DNA from: CBFIJI01 sp965662885
GTDB taxonomy: Bacteria; Bacteroidota; Bacteroidia; Flavobacteriales; Flavobacteriaceae
DNA: 42,546 nucleotides
Reading direction: 5' to 3'
Assembly: GCA_965662885.1 (NCBI GenBank)
Contig: CBFIJI010000005.1
Coordinates: 1-42,546, forward strand
The translations under genes and the position numbers were made by a program. Under the pieces are notes generated by a model. It was not told the origin of the DNA and made no database searches. It worked only from the letters and a program-made list of their open reading frames with translations. Each line of letters starts with the position of its first letter. The first letter of the stretch is position 1. Shown here piece after piece: positions 15,520 to 23,696 of this stretch.

Positions 15520-16864
15520 AATCAATAGTGAATTTCTCGATACGATTAAAAACAATATCGAGAACAACAAAAAACAGTTTCTTAAAAGAAAACTGAAGGC
15601 CTATCACTATGCGGATATTGCTGAAATAATTGACCAACTCAATACCGAGGATGCTACGTATTTAATTAAGCTACTCGATAATGAAACCTCTGCAGAAGCA
15701 CTTGCTGAACTTGATGAGGACCATCGTGAAAATATCTTAGACAATTTATCCGCCAAAGAAATTGCTGAAGAAATTATCGAACTGGATTCGGATGATGCAG
15801 CAGATTTAATTTTGGAACTCCCCGATGATCTCCAAGAACGGGTAATTTCTCAAATTGAAGACACCGAACAAGTAGAGGCCATTCGTGAACTGCTCAGTTA
15901 TAATGAAAATACAGCAGGGGGGCTGATGGCCAAAGAACTTGTTAAAGTTCAAGAAGGACTTAGCGTTTTAAAATGCCTTAACGAAATGCGTGCTCAAGCT
16001 GAAAATGTGACTCGTGTTCATTCCATTTATGTGGTCGATGAAAAAAATAAACTTAAAGGACGTTTATCGCTAAAAGACTTAATCACTGCAAATTCTAAAG
16101 CCAAAGTAAAAGACATTTACATTCCAAATGTTGACTTTGTAACCGTTGACCAAGACAATGAAGAAGTAGCGAAAATCATGTCAAAATACGATTTGGAGGC
16201 GATTCCTGTGGTCAATAATAAAAAAGAATTATTGGGTCGCATTACCATTGATGATATCGTTGATGTAATTAAAGAAGAAGCGGACAAAGACTATCAGTTA
16301 GCCGCAGGTATTTCTCAGGATGTAGAGGCCGATGATTCTGTTTTTGAACTGGTTAAAGCACGACTCCCTTGGCTTTTCTTAGGGCTCTTAGGGGGACTTG
16401 GGAGTGTTTTTATTTTACAAGGATTTGAAACCGTTATGGAAGAACCCCAATTGCGTAATTTATTTTTCTATACTCCTTTGATTGCCGCTATGGCCGGAAA
16501 TGTTGGCGTTCAATCTTCTGCCATAATTGTTCAAGGTTTAGCCAACGATGTTGTTAAAGGTTCACTTTTTTCACGCTTAATCAAAGAAATCGGTCTAAGT
16601 TTAATTAATGGATTTGCTCTGGCCATTTTTGTTGTTCTTTTTGGAAAAATAATCCACCAAGAGCTTTTGGTTAGTCTAACAATCGCTGGATCCATGATGC
16701 TCGTGATTATTATTGCTGCACTGGTTGGAACATTTATCCCTATCATCTTAGACAAACGTGGAATTGACCCTGCGATTGCTACTGGGCCATTTATCACTAC
16801 CGCCAATGACATTTTTGGAATTTATTTATTTTTCTATTGTTCTAAAATGGCCTTGGGCTTTTAA
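15506..16864 (+). CDS. mgtE: Magnesium transporter MgtE
   Basis: This 452-residue channel imports Mg2+. The N domain (to about 130) is followed by two CBS domains (about 135-195 and 200-262) that sense cytosolic Mg2+, a connecting helix, and a membrane domain of five helices from about 285. The conserved pore segment reads AAMAGNVGVQSS (about 327-338), and a second conserved segment GIDPAIATGPFITT lies near 419-432. The ATG at 15506 is two codons after an in-frame TTG and overlaps rsmA by 14 bases; it is the better start. The stop is directly followed by the next ATG. Confidence 0.95.
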   Translation: MANFEINSEFLDTIKNNIENNKKQFLKRKLKAYHYADIAEIIDQLNTEDATYLIKLLDNETSAEALAELDEDHRENILDNLSAKEIAEEIIELDSDDAADLILELPDDLQERVISQIEDTEQVEAIRELLSYNENTAGGLMAKELVKVQEGLSVLKCLNEMRAQAENVTRVHSIYVVDEKNKLKGRLSLKDLITANSKAKVKDIYIPNVDFVTVDQDNEEVAKIMSKYDLEAIPVVNNKKELLGRITIDDIVDVIKEEADKDYQLAAGISQDVEADDSVFELVKARLPWLFLGLLGGLGSVFILQGFETVMEEPQLRNLFFYTPLIAAMAGNVGVQSSAIIVQGLANDVVKGSLFSRLIKEIGLSLINGFALAIFVVLFGKIIHQELLVSLTIAGSMMLVIIIAALVGTFIPIILDKRGIDPAIATGPFITTANDIFGIYLFFYCSKMALGF

Positions 16865-17812
16865 ATGAAAGTTAAAAAAGTACTCCATGTTGATGAAAAT
16901 CATCCTTGTTTGATGGAGGGCTTGGAAGCTCTTGGTTTTAAAAATGAAGTAGCCTACCACACCCCTGTTGGAGAACTCCTCAAAAAAATCGATCAATACG
17001 AAGGCTTAATTATTCGAAGTCGCTTTCCTGTTAATCAAACATTTTTAAAAGCTGCCACACAACTTAAATTTATTGGACGTGTTGGTGCTGGACTAGAAAA
17101 TATTGATTTGGATTATGCTTCCTCAAAAAACATACAACTCGTGGCTGCCCCTGAGGGAAATCGCAATGCTGTGGGAGAGCATACCCTAGGAATGCTTTTA
17201 ACTTTGACGAATAAACTTCGTTTAGGGCATCAAAGCATTCAAAAAGGTCAATGGCTCAGAGAACAACATCGGGGTTGGGAATTGGAAGGTAAGACCATCG
17301 GGATTATTGGTTATGGCAATATGGGAAACAGTTTTGCCCAAAAATTGATCGGCTTTGATGTTAACGTCATTTGCTATGACATTAAAGCAGGGGTGGGCAA
17401 CCAATATGCAAAACAAGTTTCCTTAGCTACACTTCAGCAAAATGCGCATGTGATTAGTCTCCATACTCCCCAAACACCACAAACTCAAAAAATAATCAAT
17501 CGTGATTTTATCGCACAAATGAAAAATCCATTTTGGTTACTCAATACTGCAAGGGGAAGTGCTGTTGTTACAAACGACCTTGTGGATGGCTTAAAATCAG
17601 AAAAGATTTTGGGGGCAGGATTGGATGTTTTGGAATATGAATCCAACTCCTTTACTTCCATCTTCGATTCCGATGCATTACCGCCGGCACTTCAATATTT
17701 ATTGGAAGCAAACAATGTAGTCCTTAGTCCTCATGTTGGAGGATGGACGATAGAAAGTCATCAAAAACTGGCTGCAACTATTGTAGAAAAAATTAAACTT
17801 CTTTCTCTTTAA
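16865..17812 (+). CDS. D-2-hydroxyacid dehydrogenase, SerA-like
   Basis: This 315-residue NAD-dependent oxidoreductase of the D-isomer 2-hydroxyacid dehydrogenase family carries RVGAGLENID (72-81), a Rossmann loop GYGNMG (149-154) with Asp172 at the end of the next strand (favouring NAD over NADP), Arg230 in NTARGS, Glu257, and the catalytic His290 in SPHVGG. It lacks the C-terminal ACT regulatory domain of long phosphoglycerate dehydrogenases. It may be 3-phosphoglycerate dehydrogenase for serine synthesis, but serC is not adjacent, so another 2-hydroxyacid substrate is possible. It follows mgtE with no gap and converges on lysC 21 bases later. Confidence 0.88.
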   Translation: MKVKKVLHVDENHPCLMEGLEALGFKNEVAYHTPVGELLKKIDQYEGLIIRSRFPVNQTFLKAATQLKFIGRVGAGLENIDLDYASSKNIQLVAAPEGNRNAVGEHTLGMLLTLTNKLRLGHQSIQKGQWLREQHRGWELEGKTIGIIGYGNMGNSFAQKLIGFDVNVICYDIKAGVGNQYAKQVSLATLQQNAHVISLHTPQTPQTQKIINRDFIAQMKNPFWLLNTARGSAVVTNDLVDGLKSEKILGAGLDVLEYESNSFTSIFDSDALPPALQYLLEANNVVLSPHVGGWTIESHQKLAATIVEKIKLLSL

Positions 17813-17833
17813 AAGTAATTAAGTGCTTAAAAA

Positions 17834-19090
17834 CTAGCGCTGTAAAATAACCTGAAGAGTTTCTTGTGTTCGTTGTTCCAAAAGAATTTTTTCACTTTGA
17901 GAGGTCACCGATCTAAGTGCTTCTGTATTGAAATGACGAATGGTGTATAAATCAACCTCCTCAAAAACTGTAATTTTAAATTTGGTTCGAAGTACTTGTA
18001 ATAGTTCTTCCAAACGATCGTATTTGTTATTGACACAAACGGAAAAACTAATGGCAGAATTCTGGATCAACTCAACCCGCATTTGATGGTCATGGAGCAG
18101 TGCAAAGATTTCACTAATATTATCTTCTACAATAAAGGAAAAATCTAAGGAGGACAACCGCAATAAAACTTGATTTTTCTTGAGTATAAAGCAAGGGACA
18201 TGGGGTTCAAGGGTTTTACCTTTGGATACTGCTGTTCCTGCTTGTTTTGGGTTTTCAAAAGATTTGACATAAAGAGGAATTTCTTTACGTTGGAGGGGTT
18301 GCAAGGTTTTAGGATGGATCACAGAAGCGCCATAAAAAGCTAACTCTATCGCTTCCCTATAGGAAATCTGATTTAATAAAATGGTGTTCTTAAAAACACG
18401 AGGATCACCATTCAAAACTCCGGGTACATCTTTCCAAATGGTTACGGATTCCGCGTTTAAACAATAAGCAAATATAGCCGCACTATAATCTGATCCCTCC
18501 CTCCCTAGAGTAGTTGTAAAGTTATTCGCATCACTTCCGATAAACCCTTGGGTTATCGTCAATTCATTTTCATGAACTGCTTCCTTAATAGCCTTTTGCG
18601 ATTGCTCCCAAACCAAATTAGCATCGCGATAATACGCATCTGTTTTAATACAATTTCGAGCATCTATCCATCGATTAGGAAGGCCTTGTTCTTTTAAAAA
18701 ATAATGTATAATAGTGGTTGATAATAACTCTCCAAAACTGACTACTTGATCGTAAACATAGCTATAGTTGGGTGACTTATTTGTTTTTAAAAAGGCCCCT
18801 AAGCGTTCAAACAAATCATTTAGTGCAGGGACTACTTCCGTTTGATCTTGATCAAACAGTCCTTGTATTATATCATAATGCATGGCTTTAATGGCCAATA
18901 TGCTCTGTTTTAATTCTGGAGATTGTTCGAAATACTGACGAACAACTGCTTCGAGAGCATTGGTTGTTTTTCCCATTGCGGAGACAATCACAACCGTGTT
19001 TTGGTGCCCCATATAATGAAGTACTTCAAACAAATTTTTTACACCGTCTGCATCTTTAACCGATGCACCACCAAATTTAAATACACGCAC
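17834..19090 (-). CDS. lysC: Aspartate kinase (monofunctional)
   Basis: This 418-residue enzyme catalyses the first step to lysine, threonine, methionine and diaminopimelate, by phosphorylating aspartate. It shows KFGGASV (5-11), TTLGREGSDYSAA (193-205), WKDVPGVLNGDPR (219-231) and GASVIHPKTLQPL (254-266), then a C-terminal ACT region (about 300-418) for feedback control. There is no homoserine dehydrogenase domain, so it is not ThrA/MetL-like. The start is GTG at 19090, whose G is the last base of the TAG stop of the acetyltransferase gene, so they are coupled. Confidence 0.94.
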   Translation of the reverse strand: MRVFKFGGASVKDADGVKNLFEVLHYMGHQNTVVIVSAMGKTTNALEAVVRQYFEQSPELKQSILAIKAMHYDIIQGLFDQDQTEVVPALNDLFERLGAFLKTNKSPNYSYVYDQVVSFGELLSTTIIHYFLKEQGLPNRWIDARNCIKTDAYYRDANLVWEQSQKAIKEAVHENELTITQGFIGSDANNFTTTLGREGSDYSAAIFAYCLNAESVTIWKDVPGVLNGDPRVFKNTILLNQISYREAIELAFYGASVIHPKTLQPLQRKEIPLYVKSFENPKQAGTAVSKGKTLEPHVPCFILKKNQVLLRLSSLDFSFIVEDNISEIFALLHDHQMRVELIQNSAISFSVCVNNKYDRLEELLQVLRTKFKITVFEEVDLYTIRHFNTEALRSVTSQSEKILLEQRTQETLQVILQR

Positions 19091-19584
19091 TACTGATTTC
19101 CTTTTTTTGTTTTTTCAAGATATGCACTCATTTGAGCGGTATTCATTTGCACTGTAAACCAATCTGAGAGTATGGATGCACCGCTGTTTTTATAAAAGGA
19201 AATTGCTGGTTCATTCCAATCTAAAACAGCCCATTCAATTCGACCTGCGCCTTGTTGGTAGCCATACTCAATAAATGCTGAATACAATTTCGTTCCAACA
19301 CCTTTACCTTTCATGTTTTCGGTTACAATCAAATCCTCCAAATGAAATGTTGGGCCTTTCCATGTGGAATATCGTGGATAAAACAGGGCCATCCCCACTA
19401 CTTTTTTGGCAACTTCTGCCACAAAACATTGAAACAGTGGTGTAGCTCCAAAACCATCATTTTGAATCGTTTTCAAAGTCACTTCAACAGCATCAGGTTC
19501 TTTTTCAAATACGGCCAATTCTTTGATCAAGGCTAAGATTGCGGGACTATCTTCAATAATTGCTTTTCGAATTTTTATTTCCAT
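19090..19584 (-). CDS. GNAT acetyltransferase, SSAT-like
   Basis: This 164-residue N-acetyltransferase has an acetyl-CoA motif A LEDLIVTENMKGKGVGTKL (about 87-105) and the motif B segment EWAVLDWNEPAISFYKNSGA. The order IR.A...D...IL.LI.ELA.FEK.P, DGFG, LF.C.VAE, LEDL.V and WNEP.I.FY...GA matches the spermidine/spermine and thialysine N-acetyltransferase (SSAT/SSAT2) group. The substrate could be a polyamine or a lysine analogue; coupling to lysC makes an amine or amino acid plausible but does not settle it. It is probably the first gene of a two-gene operon from the box at 19601. Confidence 0.85.
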   Translation of the reverse strand: MEIKIRKAIIEDSPAILALIKELAVFEKEPDAVEVTLKTIQNDGFGATPLFQCFVAEVAKKVVGMALFYPRYSTWKGPTFHLEDLIVTENMKGKGVGTKLYSAFIEYGYQQGAGRIEWAVLDWNEPAISFYKNSGASILSDWFTVQMNTAQMSAYLEKTKKGNQ

Positions 19585-19600
19585 TGACTTTATTGTTTTG

Positions 19601-19608
19601 CAAAAATA
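19601..19608 (-). promoter_or_regulatory. -7 box TATTTTTG for the acetyltransferase-lysC pair
   Basis: An exact TAnnTTTG match on the minus strand lies 16 bases before the acetyltransferase ATG. It separates this pair from the upstream pdxJ/hydrolase unit. Confidence 0.5.
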
Positions 19609-19683
19609 ATACAGCGATTTCGTTTATTCGAAAAGGGCATTATTTATGACATATTAGCTGTTTTTTGTGACATTCATCTTTAT

Positions 19684-20457
19684 TCACTCACGAATCCATT
19701 GAAGGAATTCAGCAGAAAAGGCTTTTGGGTTTTCTGCATGTAGCCAATGTCCTGCGTTGGGAATGGTAAGAATTTTTGCTTTTGGAAAATGTTGATGGAT
19801 TAATTGATGATCTTTTGCTTGGATATAATCGGAGGTGGCTCCTTTAAGAAAAAGCACCTCTCCTGAAAAGGTCTTATTACTTTCTAAAGCTGCACCAATC
19901 GTTGCGCCCATTTGAGATAAAACAGCAATATTCATTCGAAGCGCTAATTTTCCAGGAGCTTCCCAGTACAGGTTTTTTAATAGGAATTGCCGAACGCCTT
20001 CTTCTGAAATAAAGGTACTCAAATGAAGTGCTGCCTCATTTCTGTTTTTTATGTACTTAAAATCCATACTAGACAACGCTTCTAAAATAGTATGATGATG
20101 CGAGGGATATACCCTAGGTGCAATATCTGCAATGATAAGTTTCTCTATACGTTCAGGGTAAAGACAGGCAAAATTCATTGCGGTTTTCCCTCCCATAGAA
20201 TGCCCTAAGATAATGGCTTTTTCTATTTGGTAATGATCCATATAATGCTTTAGATCCTCACTTAAAAGAGAATAATTAAAATCGTCTGACCAAAAACTCT
20301 TTCCATGGTTGCGTTGATCTACTAAATGGACTGTATAACCAATTGCTGCCCAATTTTTGGCGTGACTTTTCCAATTATCACCCATCCCAAGAAAGCCATG
20401 AAGAATGATCACGTTTGTGGATCCCTCCCCAATTTTATTTCCATGCAGTAGCTTCAT
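19684..20457 (-). CDS. Alpha/beta-fold hydrolase (YbfF-like)
   Basis: This 257-residue cytoplasmic hydrolase shows an oxyanion segment ILHGFLGMGDNWKS (18-31), VDQRNHGKS, the nucleophile elbow GHSMGG with Ser87, and the catalytic His237 in NAGHWLH. The overall pattern resembles the YbfF esterase family, which cleaves short acyl esters or thioesters; the natural substrate is unknown. It overlaps the pdxJ stop (ATGA), so it is coupled to pdxJ, a pairing I recall in other flavobacteria. No signal peptide is present. Confidence 0.88.
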   Translation of the reverse strand: MKLLHGNKIGEGSTNVIILHGFLGMGDNWKSHAKNWAAIGYTVHLVDQRNHGKSFWSDDFNYSLLSEDLKHYMDHYQIEKAIILGHSMGGKTAMNFACLYPERIEKLIIADIAPRVYPSHHHTILEALSSMDFKYIKNRNEAALHLSTFISEEGVRQFLLKNLYWEAPGKLALRMNIAVLSQMGATIGAALESNKTFSGEVLFLKGATSDYIQAKDHQLIHQHFPKAKILTIPNAGHWLHAENPKAFSAEFLQWIRE

Positions 20458-21170
20458 CCATTCAAGCGGTGTAAATACATTTGAATAACGTTTTCAAATC
20501 CTAAATATAAGCTCTCACAAATCAAGGCATGACCAATGGAAACTTCCATTAAACCTGGAATATTTTGCGCAAAATAAGCACTATTATCAAGGCTAAGATC
20601 ATGACCAGCATTGATTCCAATTCCTAATTGCTGTGCTTTTTTGGCAGCATTAATATAGGGGGCTATGGCTTTTTCTCTATCGTTACTATATCCTTTTGCG
20701 TAAGATTCGGTGTACAACTCAATCCGATCAGTTCCTGTGGCTAAAGCACCTTCCACCATGGCTTCATCAGGATCAACAAAAATAGACGTTCGAATTCCTG
20801 CTTCTTTAAATTTATAGATAATTTCTTTTAGGTAGTCCTTGTGCCTCAGGGTATCCCATCCTGCATTGGAAGTAATTGCATCTTCCGCATCTGGGACTAA
20901 AGTGACTTGTGTCGGTTTTATTTTTAAGACCAAAGCAATAAAATCAGCGATGGGATTGCCTTCAATATTGAATTCTGTTGTAACAACCTCGGGTAGCGCT
21001 AGGGCATCCGTGTACTTGATATGACGTTGGTCAGGGCGCGGATGAATCGTAATCCCTTGCGCACCAAAACGTTCTAAGTCACTGGCCACCTGAAGAAGGT
21101 CAGGAACATTACCACCTCGTGCATTACGCAATGTGGCTACTTTATTGATGTTTACACTTAAAGTAATCAT
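20454..21170 (-). CDS. pdxJ: Pyridoxine 5'-phosphate synthase
   Basis: This 238-residue TIM-barrel enzyme condenses 1-deoxyxylulose 5-phosphate and 3-amino-2-oxopropyl phosphate to pyridoxine 5'-phosphate (vitamin B6). Conserved elements are LSVNINKVATLRNARGG at the N-terminus, GITIHPRPDQRHI (39-51), FNIEGNP, LVPD, and GINAGHDLS. The length is that of the family. It is the first gene of a two-gene unit with the hydrolase, behind the box at 21193. Confidence 0.97.
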   Translation of the reverse strand: MITLSVNINKVATLRNARGGNVPDLLQVASDLERFGAQGITIHPRPDQRHIKYTDALALPEVVTTEFNIEGNPIADFIALVLKIKPTQVTLVPDAEDAITSNAGWDTLRHKDYLKEIIYKFKEAGIRTSIFVDPDEAMVEGALATGTDRIELYTESYAKGYSNDREKAIAPYINAAKKAQQLGIGINAGHDLSLDNSAYFAQNIPGLMEVSIGHALICESLYLGFENVIQMYLHRLNG

Positions 21171-21192
21171 TAGAAAAATTTATAATCCACCA

Positions 21193-21200
21193 CAAAAATA
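21193..21200 (-). promoter_or_regulatory. -7 box TATTTTTG for pdxJ
   Basis: An exact TAnnTTTG match on the minus strand lies 22 bases before the pdxJ ATG. No clear -33 element was found. Confidence 0.5.
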
Positions 21201-21308
21201 GCGAGTTGATTCGTTCTAAAAAATTTAGGCTGTTATAATTTTAAACCCAATTAACGGAAAGAAAAACAGTTGTTTGAAGTTTTGTACTTTTACCTAAATA
21301 TTTTATCA

Positions 21309-22193
21309 ATGTATATCGCCATTTACAGTGCCTTTTACAATCTGGAGTCCCTTAAATATATTCGTGATGTCATTGAATATTTAGACAAAGCACAGCATCG
21401 AATTACTATTGTTGACCGACTAAAAAAACATTTAGCTGAGGAGTTGTATCAAAAGCATGAATTTTTCAATTCTAATGCTCCCCTTGATTCTGAAGTCAAT
21501 TTTCTTTTTTCTGTCGGTGGGGATGGAACACTCCTACGGTCCATCACCGTTGTTCGAGACACTGAAATTCCCATCTTGGGAATTAATACTGGGCGACTTG
21601 GCTTTCTTACCAGTCTTCAAAAAGAATCCCTTTTTAAAGGACTTGACATGCTCTTTAATGGTCAGTATAAATTGATAAAACGCTCCCTGCTCGATGTCAC
21701 AACTGACGTAAACGTTGATGCACTCGAAGAGGTTGGTTTCGCGCTAAATGAAATTACCATTAATCGAAAAAATACGACTTCAATGTTGAGTATTGAAACG
21801 GCCTTGGATGAGCGTCCCTTAACCACCTATTGGGCAGATGGTTTGATTGTTGCTACACCTACAGGATCAACAGGCTACTCCTTAAGTAGCGGAGGACCCA
21901 TTTTGAGTCCAGAAACTCAGTCTTGGGTTCTTAATCCGATCGCACCACACAATATCAACATTCGTCCACTTATTGTTCCAGATAGTACTCATATTAAAAT
22001 TGCTGTTACTGGAAGAGGAAGTCATTTCCTACTTTCTCTCGATTCTAGAATCATTACTTTGGAAAATGGAAATAATGTGTATTTGAAAAAAGCACATTTC
22101 TCAATATTTACAATCCAACTTGATGGTGACTTTTTTTTTAAAACCCTTAGAGAACGACTTTTTTGGGGGCAAGACACAAGAAATATACAATAA
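21309..22193 (+). CDS. nadK: NAD kinase
   Basis: This 294-residue enzyme phosphorylates NAD to NADP. It has the diacylglycerol-kinase-like motif SVGGDGTLLR with GGDGT at 70-74, INTGRLGFL (92-100) and TPTGSTGYSLSSGGPI. The ATG at 21309 (MYIAIYSAFY) is chosen; an in-frame TTG 13 codons upstream would add a hydrophobic stretch not expected in this family. It heads the envelope gene run nadK-DUF6089-uppS-bamA-ompH-ompH, an order I know from many flavobacteria. Confidence 0.95.
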   Translation: MYIAIYSAFYNLESLKYIRDVIEYLDKAQHRITIVDRLKKHLAEELYQKHEFFNSNAPLDSEVNFLFSVGGDGTLLRSITVVRDTEIPILGINTGRLGFLTSLQKESLFKGLDMLFNGQYKLIKRSLLDVTTDVNVDALEEVGFALNEITINRKNTTSMLSIETALDERPLTTYWADGLIVATPTGSTGYSLSSGGPILSPETQSWVLNPIAPHNINIRPLIVPDSTHIKIAVTGRGSHFLLSLDSRIITLENGNNVYLKKAHFSIFTIQLDGDFFFKTLRERLFWGQDTRNIQ

Positions 22194-22264
22194 TCTGCAC
22201 CATTCTTTGTTTCTATTTAAACACTACTTTTTAACCAGAATGAATTTCAGATCAAAATGAACAA

Positions 22265-22972
22265 ATGAATTTACTTAAACCCTTATTTGTTCTCCTTTCA
22301 TTAACGTGTAGCCTTTCCACAGCTCAATTGCATGAAATAGGTTTTTTTGGAGGTGGTAGTAATTTTATTGGTGATGTTGGAACAACGAAATATGTCTATC
22401 CAAACAGTGTCGCATATGGCTTATTTTATCGATACAACCTTAATACACGGATTTCGTTGAGAGCTGGAATTAATGCTTCCATTTTAAGGGCGTCCGACTT
22501 GAGAACTAGGGATTTAAACCGATTTAGACGTCAATATCAGTTTGAAAATTTTATCAAAGAAGGTATTGTTGGAGTAGAAGTTAATTATGTGGACTTTGAT
22601 CTCTTAAATGTTAGAAGACAATTCACGCCTTATCTCTTTTTCGGCTTAGGATACTTTGAACATCAACTTTTTTATTTTATTGATAATGCTCCCAATATTC
22701 CACAAAAAAATAACTACGGTAAAAAAGGGAGCTTTGTGCTGCCCATTAACGTTGGAGTTAAAAGCAATATCACCAAGCGAATGAGCCTAGGAATTGAATT
22801 AGGGGTCCGCTACACACTTACAGATAATATAGACGGAAGTAATCCAATAAATGAATTTTCTGAGCTTGACGAACTAAAATTTGGAAATTTAGGGAATAAT
22901 GATTGGTATATTTTTACAGGAATAACAATTTCATTTACCTTTGGCAAGCTTCCTTGTTATTGTTTGGATTAG
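22265..22972 (+). CDS. DUF6089 family outer-membrane-type beta protein
   Basis: This 235-residue protein has a signal peptide (cleaved near LSTAQ, residue 20-21). The mature part starts EIGFFGGGSNFIGDVG, the mark of the DUF6089 family, and then alternates hydrophobic and polar residues as in an eight-stranded outer membrane barrel (LFYRYNLNTRISLRAG, PYLFFGLGYF, MSLGIELGVRYT), ending in aromatic-rich strands. The family is constantly found before uppS and bamA in Bacteroidota. The function is unknown; a barrel in the outer membrane is inferred. Its TAG is 1 base before the uppS ATG. Confidence 0.8.
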   Translation: MNLLKPLFVLLSLTCSLSTAQLHEIGFFGGGSNFIGDVGTTKYVYPNSVAYGLFYRYNLNTRISLRAGINASILRASDLRTRDLNRFRRQYQFENFIKEGIVGVEVNYVDFDLLNVRRQFTPYLFFGLGYFEHQLFYFIDNAPNIPQKNNYGKKGSFVLPINVGVKSNITKRMSLGIELGVRYTLTDNIDGSNPINEFSELDELKFGNLGNNDWYIFTGITISFTFGKLPCYCLD

Positions 22973-22973
22973 T

Positions 22974-23696
22974 ATGGATAAAGATTTACCAAAACATATT
23001 GCTATTATCATGGACGGTAATGGCCGATGGGCCAAAATCCAAGGTAAAATTAGAATAAAAGGCCATAGGGCAGGGACAGAATCTGTTCGAGAGATTGTAG
23101 AAGAGGCTGCAAAACTCAAAATAAAACACCTTACACTTTACACTTTTTCATCTGAAAACTGGTTACGACCCAAAAACGAGGTCAGTGTTTTGATGAAAAT
23201 TTTAGTTTCTTCTTTGAGAAAAGAATTTGAAAATTTGACAAAAAACAATATTTGTTTAAAAGCGGTTGGCAAATTAGATGAGCTTCCTGAAGCAGTTCAA
23301 AAAGAATTGAATTACGTTATTAACCAAACCAAAGGAAATAGTGGTATGGTTTTGACACTTGCATTGAGTTATGGGGGACAAGATGAAACGGTACATGCAA
23401 TGCAACAAATTGCAATTAAAGTTAAAAATAGTTTAATTTCGCCGGAAAAAGTTGACCAATCCACCATAATTGAGCATCTTTACAGCCGTGATTTACCAGC
23501 TGTTGATTTATTAATTCGTACCAGCGGTGAAATGCGGGTCAGTAACTTTTTGCCTTGGCAAATTGCCTATGCTGAATTGTATTTTACAGAGGTCTTATGG
23601 CCTGATTTTACAAAAAAAGATTTGCATAATGCGATATCAAATTACGGAAAAAGAGAGCGAAGATTTGGAAAAACCAGCCAACAAGTCAAGGAATAA
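22974..23696 (+). CDS. uppS: Isoprenyl transferase (undecaprenyl diphosphate synthase)
   Basis: This 240-residue cis-prenyltransferase makes the C55 lipid carrier for peptidoglycan and O-antigen. Motifs are IAIIMDGNGRWA (9-20, catalytic Asp14), GHRAG, TLYTFSSENW, and LIRTSGEMRVSNFLPWQIAY. The ATG at 22974 is chosen over an in-frame GTG/TTG-type extension that would lie inside DUF6089. Its last 68 bases overlap the likely start of bamA in a different frame. Confidence 0.96.
   Translation: MDKDLPKHIAIIMDGNGRWAKIQGKIRIKGHRAGTESVREIVEEAAKLKIKHLTLYTFSSENWLRPKNEVSVLMKILVSSLRKEFENLTKNNICLKAVGKLDELPEAVQKELNYVINQTKGNSGMVLTLALSYGGQDETVHAMQQIAIKVKNSLISPEKVDQSTIIEHLYSRDLPAVDLLIRTSGEMRVSNFLPWQIAYAELYFTEVLWPDFTKKDLHNAISNYGKRERRFGKTSQQVKE

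Noticed and set aside
17818..17829. TTAAG-TG-CTTAA hairpin between the dehydrogenase and lysC as a bidirectional terminator
   Set aside because: It has a 5-bp AT-rich stem with a 2-base loop and no long T-run; too weak to call.
22206..22232. TTTG-N15-TACTTTTT as a separate promoter for DUF6089
   Set aside because: The spacer is too short and the -7 box has a mismatch at the final G; the gene can be read from the nadK transcript.
23527..23628. Longer bamA reading frame starting within uppS
   Set aside because: It would overlap uppS by 170 bases, and its residues have no signal or domain pattern; the ATG at 23629 is the last usable start and sits closer to the signal peptide.
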